A stretch of 64,000 nucleotides of DNA from Bacteroidales bacterium M8. Its GTDB lineage: Bacteria; Bacteroidota; Bacteroidia; Bacteroidales; Muribaculaceae. A program made the translations under genes and the position numbers. The stretch spans positions 124,001-188,000 of the forward strand of contig LUJS01000050.1 in NCBI GenBank assembly GCA_001689495.1, written 5' to 3'. Of the stretch, positions 48,079-55,450 are shown in pieces. Each line of letters opens with the position of its first letter. Position 1 is the first letter of the stretch. Below the pieces are notes generated by a model, which searched no databases, was not told where the DNA came from, and saw only the letters and a program-made list of their open reading frames with translations.

Positions 48079-48291
48079 ATGGAAGTAACATTTAATGGTC
48101 GGCGTAGCTATGTACTAAAGTCGCTACAAGAGAATCAGTCAGAAATCGCAATGCTGAATGCCGACATCGAGAAAAGAATCGCAGAGCATAAGGCAGAAAT
48201 CGCCAAGCTCAAACTTCAGCAGAAAGAATTGAAGCAGACTAAGATGTCCGGCAGTTGGTTACTTTCACTGTTAATCCGTTGGCTCAAATAA
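48079..48291 (+). CDS. Small coiled-coil protein between tRNAs
   Basis: 70 aa, heptad-rich (MLNADIEKRIAEHKAEIAKL) with a hydrophobic C-terminus (SWLLSLLIRWLK). Unknown function. Confidence 0.5.
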   Translation: MEVTFNGRRSYVLKSLQENQSEIAMLNADIEKRIAEHKAEIAKLKLQQKELKQTKMSGSWLLSLLIRWLK

Positions 48292-48298
48292 TTCGGCA

Positions 48299-48382
48299 GC
48301 CTCGGTGGTGAAATGGAAAACACGAGGGACTTAAAATCCCTTGGTCATTGTGGCCTTCCGGGTTCGACTCCCGGTCGAGGCA
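48299..48382 (+). tRNA. tRNA-Leu (TAA)
   Basis: Long variable arm. Anticodon loop CTTAAAA in stem AGGGA/TCCCT. Acceptor GCCTCGG/TCGAGGC. Confidence 0.9.
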
Positions 48383-48388
48383 CGATAA

Positions 48389-48469
48389 GGGCTAATGGCG
48401 GAATTGGCAGACGCGCAGCACTCAAAATGCTGTATCATTGATGTCCGGGTTCGACTCCCGGTTAGCCCA
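48389..48469 (+). tRNA. tRNA-Leu (CAA)
   Basis: Anticodon loop CTCAAAA in stem CAGCA/TGCTG. Acceptor GGGCTAA/TTAGCCC. This is the third leucine isoacceptor in the array. Confidence 0.9.
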
Positions 48470-48508
48470 CAAAAGAGAACATTGACATTTTTAACAAACC
48501 AAACAATT

Positions 48509-49333
48509 ATGAAACATTTCATTAAACTGTTTCTCGCACTGATTATGTGCGTTGCTGTCTCCAGCTGTCATGGTGTACGACCTGAAGCTGATGAGGAAGC
48601 TGTGTTAATCACTAAGCCTTGGTTCTTCGGACATGGCGGTGTCGATCTGGAGCCGGTTACAACCGGTCTTACATGGTGTTTCTGGAGCACATCTTCAGAA
48701 ACGTTCAAGATCACTCCTGTACGATACGAGGAAACTCTGGACGACATCATTTCCAATGAGAACACCCCGCTTGATTTCAAGACGCAAATCATTTTGCGAA
48801 TCAAGAAGGGTAAGAGTCCGGTACTGCTACAGAACTATGGCGTGAACTGGTATGAGAACAACGTCAAGGAAGTTTACAACAATCTTACTCGACACTATGT
48901 CTCTCAGTATTCTCCGTTTGACCTTACCAGTAACCGAGAAGTCGTCGCTCACATTGACTCTTGCGTGAAAGCCGACATGATCCGTTACATTGACCGATTA
49001 TCTTTGGAGAAGGAATTCCCTATTGTGGTCGAGAACGTCATTACCGGTCGAGCGATTCCTAATGACGCCCAGCTGAAGGAAATGAATAACACCGCTGCTC
49101 AGATTCAGGCAAAACAGACTCAGGAACGTCGATACGAGACTGAGGTCGCACGAGAGCAAGCGGAACGACAACGTGCTGTGTCTGACAAGGCATATCAGCG
49201 AGAAATGGGTCTAACAGCGGAACAGTTCATCAGTCTGAAAGCATGGGATGTAATCGCCTCTAAGCAGGGAGCTAATATTGACGTTCTCTTTGATGGCGGC
49301 GCTTCCAGCACCATGTGGAATATTAAGCGATGA
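48509..49333 (+). CDS. SPFH/prohibitin-like lipoprotein
   Basis: This 274-aa protein has a signal peptide ending in lipobox VSSC (MKHFIKLFLALIMCVAVSSC), a beta-rich SPFH-like domain (about 30-190) and a coiled-coil C-terminal part (TAAQIQAKQTQERRYETEVA). SPFH proteins form membrane-associated rings. ATG 48509 was chosen because the longer frame runs through a tRNA gene. Role in the phage unknown; membrane protection is one possibility. Confidence 0.7.
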   Translation: MKHFIKLFLALIMCVAVSSCHGVRPEADEEAVLITKPWFFGHGGVDLEPVTTGLTWCFWSTSSETFKITPVRYEETLDDIISNENTPLDFKTQIILRIKKGKSPVLLQNYGVNWYENNVKEVYNNLTRHYVSQYSPFDLTSNREVVAHIDSCVKADMIRYIDRLSLEKEFPIVVENVITGRAIPNDAQLKEMNNTAAQIQAKQTQERRYETEVAREQAERQRAVSDKAYQREMGLTAEQFISLKAWDVIASKQGANIDVLFDGGASSTMWNIKR

Positions 49334-49641
49334 AAATAATCCGCAATTCATTCATACCGTTCCCCGGTTTTGCGGCCATCAATCTCTTCGGAGTTTTGTT
49401 TGTCCGCAAAGATGTCCAGATTACGGAGCGGTTGTTGAATCACGAAAGAATCCACACAGCCCAAATGAAAGAGCTTGGTTATATCTTCTTCTACATCATA
49501 TATGTATTGGAATGGCTTGTACGCCTCTTTCTTCCCGGCAATGCTTATCGCAATATATCGTTTGAACAAGAAGCGTATCTTTTTGATGGGTGCCCTGTTC
49601 ATTTGCGATACAGAAAGCGATATGAAATGTGGAGACACTAA
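49330..49641 (+). CDS. Small membrane HExxH protein
   Basis: 103 aa, NHERIHTAQMKELGYI contains an HExxH-type zinc site (HERIH) followed by two hydrophobic segments (YIFFYIIYVLEWLVRLFLPG). It resembles short Bacteroidetes membrane proteins often annotated as hypothetical. ATGA overlap with the SPFH gene. Possible protease or structural zinc protein. Confidence 0.6.
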   Translation: MKIIRNSFIPFPGFAAINLFGVLFVRKDVQITERLLNHERIHTAQMKELGYIFFYIIYVLEWLVRLFLPGNAYRNISFEQEAYLFDGCPVHLRYRKRYEMWRH

Positions 49642-49685
49642 CATTAACCGCAAAGGAGCAATACCCTTTGAGCCTTTGCGGATTC

Positions 49686-49759
49686 GGGGTCATAGTTCTA
49701 ATTGGCAGAACATCTGATTTGCACTCAGAGGGTTTCGGGTTCGACTCCCGATGGCTCCA
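49686..49759 (+). tRNA. tRNA-Ala (TGC)
   Basis: Anticodon loop TTTGCAC in stem TCTGA/TCAGA. Acceptor GGGGTCA/TGGCTCC contains the G3-U70 alanine identity pair. Confidence 0.85.
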
Positions 49760-49766
49760 CGGACCA

Positions 49767-49843
49767 GTTCTCATAGCTCAGATGGTTAGAGCAACGGATT
49801 TTTAATCCGTGGGTCGCAAGTTCGAGTCTTGCTGGGAACACCA
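49767..49843 (+). tRNA. tRNA-Lys (TTT)
   Basis: Anticodon loop TTTTTAA in stem ACGGA/TCCGT. Acceptor GTTCTCA/TGGGAAC. CCA is encoded. Confidence 0.92.
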
Positions 49844-50095
49844 TTATCCCTTGTGCGCACCTATCGTTGAGGGTTACGACGAAATAGGATTGAGGGAACG
49901 AAAGCACTCAGCGCCTCCTCCATAACAGTCCTCATAAGGCTGGTTAGTTTTAATCGACTATCGGCAACGGTCTTGTGGAGGTCCAGAGAAAACTGGTGAA
50001 GGGTTTAAAGCCATGAGTCTGAATCGTTGGTCAGCAGTGTTGTTCCGAGCGCGGCAGTCATCGGAGCGTAGGAGGTGTAAACAGCCTCCCAGTCA
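49844..50095 (+). other. 250-nt spacer in the tRNA array
   Basis: No credible ORF and no clear tRNA. Contains GGAGG-TGTAAACAG-CCTCC near 50068. It may be a structured RNA or a decayed tRNA stretch. Confidence 0.4.
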
Positions 50096-50168
50096 GCCAT
50101 AGTAGCTCAGTTGGTAGAGCAACCGCCTTGTAAGCGGTGGGTCGGCGGTTCGAGTCCGTTCTTTGGCT
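50096..50168 (+). tRNA. tRNA-Thr (TGT)
   Basis: Anticodon loop CTTGTAA in stem ACCGC/GCGGT. Acceptor GCCATAG/CTTTGGC with one T-T mismatch. Confidence 0.88.
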
Positions 50169-50275
50169 CAAGCATTTTAGTTTATTTGTGGTTTTGTTTT
50201 AAGGTTGAAAAGATTGTTTAGGCGCGTCAAAGGTACTGAGTCGTTGTGAAACGCTTCAGTTGCGTAGCGGGCGCA

Positions 50276-50351
50276 CAAACAGTAGCTCAAGTGGACAGAG
50301 CGCCTCGGCTGATGGCTGAGGAGGTTGGAGGTTCGAGTCCTCCCTGTTTGA
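50276..50351 (+). tRNA. tRNA-Ile (GAT), copy 1
   Basis: Acceptor CAAACAG/CTGTTTG. T-arm GGAGG/CCTCC. Anticodon loop CTGATGG in a 6-bp stem CCTCGG/CTGAGG with one G-U, so the reading GAT is probable rather than certain. Confidence 0.75.
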
Positions 50352-50408
50352 CTCCATTAATTTTTCATAGTTATATTCCCCTACCATTCGTGAGAACAGT
50401 AGGGTTTC

Positions 50409-50482
50409 CGGAAGGTAGCTCAGTTGGTTAGAGCATCACACTGATAATGTGAAGGTCGCTGGTTCGACCCCAGCCTTTCCGA
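50409..50482 (+). tRNA. tRNA-Ile (GAT), copy 2
   Basis: Anticodon loop CTGATAA in stem TCACA/TGTGA. Acceptor CGGAAGG/CTTTCCG. Confidence 0.9.
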
Positions 50483-50573
50483 CAAAAGAGTTGTCAAGAG
50501 TGACGCTCGGCTCATAGGCAAATTTCAGTTCGACTATAAAGAATATCTTTCACCCCAAGTCCTATGAGCATCT

Positions 50574-50658
50574 GGAAGCATAGCCAAGCGGCAACGGCGC
50601 CAGACTGTAAATCTGGTCTCTTAGGAGTTCGTAGGTTCGAGTCCTTCTGCTTCCACCA
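50574..50658 (+). tRNA. tRNA-Tyr (GTA)
   Basis: Class II with long variable arm. Anticodon loop CTGTAAA in stem CCAGA/TCTGG. Acceptor GGAAGCA/TGCTTCC and CCA encoded. Confidence 0.93.
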
Positions 50659-50711
50659 TTTAGTTATAATATCCAACTTAGCAAATGCGGCTTGTGAAAG
50701 TCGCTGAGCAT

Positions 50712-50783
50712 GTCCCCATCGTCTAACGGTTAGGACGCGAGATTTTCAATCTCGAAATCCGGGTTCGATTCCCGGTGGGGGTA
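50712..50783 (+). tRNA. tRNA-Glu (TTC)
   Basis: Anticodon loop TTTTCAA in stem CGAGA/TCTCG. Typical Glu D-arm TCGTCTAACGGTTAGGAC. Confidence 0.92.
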
Positions 50784-50789
50784 CAATTA

Positions 50790-50863
50790 GGACTCGTAGC
50801 TCAGACGGTTAGAGCAGCGGCCTCATAAGCCGAAGGTCACAAGTTCGATTCTTGTCCGGTCCA
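50790..50863 (+). tRNA. tRNA-Met (CAT) or Ile2
   Basis: Anticodon loop CTCATAA in stem CGGC/GCCG. Acceptor GGACTCG/CCGGTCC with one mismatch. Confidence 0.85.
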
Positions 50864-50870
50864 CAAATAT

Positions 50871-50945
50871 GGGTTTGTAGCTCAGACGGTTAGAGCAGTT
50901 GGCTTCTTGGCCATCAAGACGGAGGTTCGATTCCTTCCAAATCCG
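50871..50945 (+). tRNA. tRNA, identity unclear
   Basis: Acceptor GGGTTTG/CAAATCC and T-arm GGAGG/CCTTC are good. The anticodon arm (TTGGC-TTCTTG-GCCAT) folds only with a 6-nt loop or a mismatch, leaving CTT (Lys) or TCT (Arg) as candidates. Confidence 0.7.
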
Positions 50946-50953
50946 CAATTGAT

Positions 50954-51027
50954 AGGTGTGTAGCTCAGTTGGTTAGAGCAGACGGCTGTTAACCGTCAGG
51001 TCGTGGGTTCGATTCCCACCATGCCCG
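50954..51027 (+). tRNA. tRNA-Asn (GTT)
   Basis: Anticodon loop CTGTTAA in stem GACGG/CCGTC. The terminal acceptor pair is A-C. Confidence 0.9.
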
Positions 51028-51035
51028 CAAATACA

Positions 51036-51109
51036 CAAGTCGTTGGCTGAGAGGTCAGGCAATGGTCTCCAAAACCATCTTACGGAGGTTCGATTCCTTC
51101 ACGGCTTGC
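51036..51109 (+). tRNA. tRNA-Trp (CCA)
   Basis: Anticodon loop CTCCAAA in stem ATGGT/ACCAT. Acceptor CAAGTCG/CGGCTTG. Confidence 0.9.
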
Positions 51110-51114
51110 AATAT

Positions 51115-51187
51115 ATGGGTGTAGCTCAGTTGGTAGAGTGCTACATTTGGGATGTAGATGTCGCAGGTTCGAGCCCTGTCACCCATA
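51115..51187 (+). tRNA. tRNA-Pro (TGG)
   Basis: Anticodon loop TTTGGGA in stem CTACA/TGTAG. Acceptor ATGGGTG/CACCCAT. Confidence 0.92.
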
Positions 51188-51193
51188 CAACAT

Positions 51194-51268
51194 AGCGCAT
51201 CGGTCCAGTCTGGAGTGGACGTCGCCCTGTCACGGCGAAGATCGCGGGTTCAAATCCCGTATGCGCTG
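51194..51268 (+). tRNA. tRNA-Asp (GTC)
   Basis: Anticodon loop CTGTCAC in stem TCGCC/GGCGA. Acceptor AGCGCAT/ATGCGCT. Confidence 0.92.
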
Positions 51269-51274
51269 CAAATT

Positions 51275-51362
51275 GGAAGTGTGGGTGAATTGGTGAAACC
51301 AGCACACTGCTAACGTGCCAGTCGGGATAACCGGCTTGTGAGTTCGAGTCTCACCGCTTCCG
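51275..51362 (+). tRNA. tRNA-Ser (GCT)
   Basis: Class II variable arm. Anticodon loop CTGCTAA. Acceptor GGAAGTG/CGCTTCC. Confidence 0.9.
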
Positions 51363-51385
51363 CAAAACCATTAAATTAAATAAAC

Positions 51386-51592
51386 ATGTCACAACTTCAA
51401 AAAACCACTTCAAGCAGTTTCCCATTTTGCGCGATTCTTGGCTTGATTTTCATTACACTGAAACTGTGTAATATCATTACTTGGGCGTGGTGGTGGGTAC
51501 TTGCTCCACTTTGGGGGCCTTTCGCCATCGTATTGGCAATCCTATTCATTTGTATCATAATCGGAGGGTTTGTTAAAGTCTTTAACCGATAA
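51386..51592 (+). CDS. Small two-helix membrane protein within tRNA array
   Basis: 68 aa, two hydrophobic segments (FCAILGLIFITLKLCNIITW, PFAIVLAILFICIIIGGFV). It lies between tRNA-Ser and tRNA-Gln. Unknown; a lysis-related role is conceivable. Confidence 0.55.
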   Translation: MSQLQKTTSSSFPFCAILGLIFITLKLCNIITWAWWWVLAPLWGPFAIVLAILFICIIIGGFVKVFNR

Positions 51593-51597
51593 ATCTT

Positions 51598-51669
51598 GTC
51601 CTGTGGTGTCAATTGGTCAGCACGTCAGATTTTGGCTCTGAAGGTTCCAGTTCGAGTCTGGACAGGACG
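51598..51669 (+). tRNA. tRNA-Gln (TTG)
   Basis: Anticodon loop TTTTGGC in stem TCAGA/TCTGA. Acceptor GTCCTGT/ACAGGAC. The last tRNA of the array. Confidence 0.92.
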
Positions 51670-51685
51670 ACAAATTATAAACAGC

Positions 51686-52021
51686 ATGAAACTTAATACA
51701 AAAATCGCAAATATTCTCAGAAATTGGGCTGATAAACTATCTCCAAACCCTTGGATTATCCCCAATATGAGAATGGGAATATATTCCGAACACTCGACAC
51801 GGATTGAAAAACTCTGTCAGGAACAAATTATTAGCTCTCGTATATATTATAACATTCCAGAAGACAGTCGCTCACAATATATCAATCAGGCGATGTGTGA
51901 TATGGCGCGTAAATATAGCGAAACGTTCCTAAGCAGAGGATTGATAAAGTTTCATACTGAAATGACAGAACAAGGTTTGCGTATCAATAGCTATATGGGA
52001 GTAGTAAATCTCCCTGATTGA
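51686..52021 (+). CDS. Hypothetical protein
   Basis: 111 aa (MKLNTKIANILRNWADKLSP). The start was set after the tRNA; the longer frame overlaps tRNA-Gln. Helical. Unknown function. Confidence 0.5.
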   Translation: MKLNTKIANILRNWADKLSPNPWIIPNMRMGIYSEHSTRIEKLCQEQIISSRIYYNIPEDSRSQYINQAMCDMARKYSETFLSRGLIKFHTEMTEQGLRINSYMGVVNLPD

Positions 52022-52089
52022 TTCAAAACTTGACAATATAGTTGAATTCGTATATCTCACCGCAAAACAGCATTACATGAATCACAAAC

Positions 52090-53601
52090 ATGTCGCAAGA
52101 AGCAATTTTGCTTACCGATGGCTACAAGTTAGACCATCGAAGACAGTACCCCAAAGGGACTGAAAGAGTGTATGCCAACTGGACACCTCGCAGCCACACC
52201 CATTATCCGGAGGCTAAAGATGGTGCTGTTGTATTTGGCATCCAGTATTTTATCAAGGAGTACCTCATTAAACAAATAAATGAGGAATTCTTCGCAAAAC
52301 CCAAAGACCAAGTAATTGATTTATGGACTCGACGCATCAACACATTCTTAGGTCCAGACAATCAGGTAGGCTCTGAGCATGTAGCAGCTCTCCACGACTT
52401 AGGCTATCTTCCACTACGAATCAAAGCCCTTCCAGAAGGTTCTCTTTGCCCAATTCGTGTTCCGGCTCTCACAATCGTCAACACTAAGGATGAATTTTTT
52501 TGGCTCACCAACTACTTTGAAACCCTCATCTCAACAACTTTGTGGCTCCCGATGACATCTGCCACCTCTGCTCGTTTATACAAGCAAGAGTTGGTTCGTC
52601 ACGCAATCAAGACAGGCTTTGTTACTATGCCCGGTCTGGATTTCTTGTGCCACGATTTTTCAATGAGAGGCATGGCCGGTGTCGAAGCTGCTGTGATGTC
52701 GGGAATGGGTCACATGACTTCTTTTACCGGTAGTGAAACAATTCCAGCGATTGCTGCAATTGAGAAGTATTATAACGCTGATGCTTCAAAGGAACTGATT
52801 GCCGGAACAGTGCCAGCTACCGAGCATTCAGTTATGTGTGCCGGTGGAAAAGAAGATGAACTGGAGACATTCCGCAGACTCATCACCGAAGTATATCCCA
52901 GCGGCTTTGTCTCGATTGTCAGCGATACTTGGGATTTTTGGAAAGTGATGACCGATTACCTCCCCAGACTGAAAGACACTATCGAAGCTCGTGATGGGCG
53001 TTTGATTATTCGTCCTGACAGTGGTGATCCTGTCCACATCATTTGTGGCTATACCGCTGATGACTTCGAGAACTTCCAAGAACAATCCATGCGTAGCGAC
53101 GCTGAACTGAAGGGCGCTTATGAGATACTTTGGGACATATTCGGTGGCACAGTGAACGCAGCCGGTTACAAGGTGCTTAATTCTAAAGTCGGCATGATAT
53201 ACGGTGACTCTATCACGCTTGAGCGTCAGAAAGAAATCTATCGCCGCCTTGAAGAGAAAGGCTTTGCCGCCACAAACCTTGTGCTTGGCGTAGGTTCATT
53301 CACCTATCAGTTCAAATCACGCGATTCGCTTGGTTTCGCAATGAAGGCTACTTGGTGTCAAGTGAATGGTGAAAGCCGTGAGATTTTCAAGGATCCCAAA
53401 ACTGACGATGGCGTAAAGAAATCGCTGAAAGGTCTGATTTGCGTGAAGAAAGACCAGATGGGCAAATATTACGCAATCGACCAAGTGGCTCCAGAGGTTG
53501 AAGCTACCGGTGAACTTCAGACAGTATTTGAAGACGGCAGGCTCCTGAAAGAATGGACGCTATCTGAAATCCGCAACAATGTAAATCAAACACTTCAGTA
53601 A
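52090..53601 (+). CDS. nadV: Nicotinamide phosphoribosyltransferase family enzyme
   Basis: This 503-aa NAMPT-family protein has an N-terminal LTDGYKLDHRRQYPKGTERV, catalytic His in PATEHSVM, the phosphate/ribose loop IIRPDSGDP, and GDSITLERQKEIYRRLEEKG with LGVGSFTYQ. Family members make NMN from nicotinamide and PRPP; phage relatives (Namat of NARP1) instead join nicotinamide to ADP-ribose pyrophosphate. The prs-family gene follows one base later, the layout of NARP1, while the NMNAT at 42518 would fit NARP2. Which substrate it uses cannot be told from sequence. Confidence 0.93.
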   Translation: MSQEAILLTDGYKLDHRRQYPKGTERVYANWTPRSHTHYPEAKDGAVVFGIQYFIKEYLIKQINEEFFAKPKDQVIDLWTRRINTFLGPDNQVGSEHVAALHDLGYLPLRIKALPEGSLCPIRVPALTIVNTKDEFFWLTNYFETLISTTLWLPMTSATSARLYKQELVRHAIKTGFVTMPGLDFLCHDFSMRGMAGVEAAVMSGMGHMTSFTGSETIPAIAAIEKYYNADASKELIAGTVPATEHSVMCAGGKEDELETFRRLITEVYPSGFVSIVSDTWDFWKVMTDYLPRLKDTIEARDGRLIIRPDSGDPVHIICGYTADDFENFQEQSMRSDAELKGAYEILWDIFGGTVNAAGYKVLNSKVGMIYGDSITLERQKEIYRRLEEKGFAATNLVLGVGSFTYQFKSRDSLGFAMKATWCQVNGESREIFKDPKTDDGVKKSLKGLICVKKDQMGKYYAIDQVAPEVEATGELQTVFEDGRLLKEWTLSEIRNNVNQTLQ

Positions 53602-53602
53602 T

Positions 53603-54430
53603 ATGTACACACAGACAATTAATCTTCTCAACCCTGAGAAAAGTGACGTGAAATATCATATCGTGGACTTTCCCGATGGTGAAAAGCATATCGTACTTGA
53701 AGACGAGCTTAACCACAAGAAGCACGTTCTCATCCTCACTCGTATCACCAATGCAGATGACCTCTTCATTCTGATGCAGTTGGCAGACATCATCAACCGT
53801 CATGCCGTGACATTCTCGCTCTATATTCCGTATCTGATGGGAATGCGCATGGACCGAGTGATTTCGTTCAACGAAGCATTCAGCCTCAAAGTAGTAGCGG
53901 ACGCTATCAACGCTATGAAGCCTTTGCGTGTCACACTCATTGAGCCTCATTCGGAAAAGGTACGACAGCTTATTGACAACTGCGACTATCGTTTCGCCAA
54001 TGTTCAAGGCGTTGCAACCGCTGAATACTTCTGCTTCCCTGATGCTGGCGCTATCGCTCGATATGCTCACCAGTTTGATTCTGAAGAAGACCGCCAGAAC
54101 GTCATCCTCTGCAATAAGGAGCGTGACCCGGAAACCGGCAAGCTATCTGGTTTCAAGATTCTCAACCCTGAAATCTACAAGGGCGGCACGATTTGCGTAG
54201 TAGATGACCTTTGCGATGGTGGCGGTACATTCGCTGGAATCGCTCAGGAACTTCGCAAAATCGCCCCTGACGCTCATTTGAAAGTCTATGTCATCCACAT
54301 GGTGAATCCCAAGGGCATCATCACGCTGGCAGAACATTATGATGAAGTAGAGTTCTCAGATTCTTACGCAAACTGGAATCTCACCGATCTTCCCGATAAC
54401 GTCAAATGCCAGAACATCTGGTGCGAATGA
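53603..54430 (+). CDS. prs: Ribose-phosphate pyrophosphokinase family enzyme
   Basis: 275 aa, shorter than bacterial Prs (~310). Visible parts are an N-terminal half with YLMGMRMDRVISFNEAFSLK (flexible-loop/ATP region) and the PRPP-binding loop CVVDDLCDGGGTFAGI. It transfers pyrophosphate from ATP to ribose-5-phosphate, or to ADP-ribose if it is the Adps enzyme of the NARP1 pathway. One base from the NAMPT-like gene; the next gene overlaps its stop by 4 nt. Confidence 0.9.
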   Translation: MYTQTINLLNPEKSDVKYHIVDFPDGEKHIVLEDELNHKKHVLILTRITNADDLFILMQLADIINRHAVTFSLYIPYLMGMRMDRVISFNEAFSLKVVADAINAMKPLRVTLIEPHSEKVRQLIDNCDYRFANVQGVATAEYFCFPDAGAIARYAHQFDSEEDRQNVILCNKERDPETGKLSGFKILNPEIYKGGTICVVDDLCDGGGTFAGIAQELRKIAPDAHLKVYVIHMVNPKGIITLAEHYDEVEFSDSYANWNLTDLPDNVKCQNIWCE

Positions 54431-54696
54431 AAAAGTTCTTTACTAAATGCTGGAGCTGGTTGAAATCAAGCAACCGCTCCAAGCATTTGGAATACGGCAT
54501 TTTGATTGGTCTTGGTGCAGACAGTCCGTATTGCGCAGCCTATGTAGGTGTTGGAGTCGCTTCAGCACTTGAATTCAAAGATAAGGCATGGGGAGGCAAA
54601 TGGGACTGGATTGACTGGGCTCTCACAATAATCGGTGTAATCATCGGTTATGGTATCAGATTCCTGACGAGATTGGCAATCATGGCTATATTATAA
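54427..54696 (+). CDS. Small membrane protein
   Basis: This 89-aa protein (EYGILIGLGADSPYCAAYVG, DWALTIIGVIIGYGIRFLTR) resembles short YfiM/VanZ-like membrane proteins with a conserved Asp pair (GGKWDWIDW). It starts in the prs stop (ATGA). Possibly lysis- or envelope-related. Confidence 0.55.
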   Translation: MKKFFTKCWSWLKSSNRSKHLEYGILIGLGADSPYCAAYVGVGVASALEFKDKAWGGKWDWIDWALTIIGVIIGYGIRFLTRLAIMAIL

Positions 54697-54711
54697 CACT
54701 CCTTTCTGCGT

Positions 54712-54743
54712 AAGGCTGCATGAGATACGTCTTGTGCAGCCTT
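54712..54743 (+). terminator. Terminator after NAD+ gene cluster
   Basis: A 9-bp stem AAGGCTGCA / TGCAGCCTT followed by CTTTATC. Confidence 0.75.
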
Positions 54744-54766
54744 CTTTATCTTAGCTTGTGGACTTT

Positions 54767-54787
54767 TGCTATTCTTTATAAAACACG
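54767..54787 (+). promoter_or_regulatory. Putative late promoter box
   Basis: TTGCTATTCTTTATAAAACA resembles the box at 55426 before the terminase gene and the boxes of the leftward late operon. Confidence 0.45.
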
Positions 54788-54792
54788 TTATA

Positions 54793-55370
54793 TGGCAAAG
54801 ATATTAAACAAGGTATGTCCGTAGTTCAAGTTGTCACACACATATATTGTAGATATTGGTGAGGACAATGCAGAACGAAGAATGCTTTATGAGGGAATAG
54901 TGACACGCATTGATGTGTCATCTGACGGAAATATGAGTTTCTTCTTCACACTATCTGAAGATGTGACTAAGGAGAGAGCATCTGGTGAACTGAAAATCTA
55001 TGAAGATGCAAACGCATACAAGTTAGGAAAAACGGCAGAAGAGTCCTACATGAATAATGTAGCCGGTCTTATCAATGCCATAGCGATAAATCCTAACATC
55101 TTTTATATATACACTGAATTAACTGGCGAACAATATGTTGCGCCTCGTGGTTTTTTCATAAACGACAATACAATAGTAGAAGAGATAGATTTCCCAGAGA
55201 CACTTTCGTTTACTCGCACGATGGACGAAACAGGCAGTATCTCAGGTTGGACTTCCAATGCCAATTTTGAAGGCTTGACCGATAGTGAGATATATCCGTC
55301 CAGAGAGGAAGCTCTGAAGAATCATAAGACTATCATCAAGAGATTCAGTGGCAAAGAAGATTTGATTTAA
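54793..55370 (+). CDS. Hypothetical protein, start uncertain or frame disrupted
   Basis: The 179-codon frame from 54831 (SHTYIVDIGEDNAERRML) has only TTG as a start before ATG 54876. The ATG correctly spaced from the late box, at 54793 (MAKILNKVCP), stops after 10 codons. Either TTG is used, or the 5' end carries a frame error near 54820. Product: acidic, beta-rich, possibly structural given its late box and location before terminase. Confidence 0.5.
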
Positions 55371-55425
55371 TGATAACCGCATGAGAGCAAATCTTGTGCG
55401 GTTTTTATCTTCGTGCCACCACTTT

Positions 55426-55443
55426 GGCTATTCTTCATAAACG
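55426..55443 (+). promoter_or_regulatory. Putative late promoter box before terminase
   Basis: GGCTATTCTTCATAAACG, 8 nt before ATG 55451, near-identical to the minus-strand box at the portal gene. Confidence 0.5.
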
Positions 55444-55450
55444 AAGAATA

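Noticed and set aside
48395..48508. N-terminal extension of the SPFH lipoprotein
   Set aside because: It reads through tRNA-Leu(CAA); the signal peptide begins at ATG 48509.
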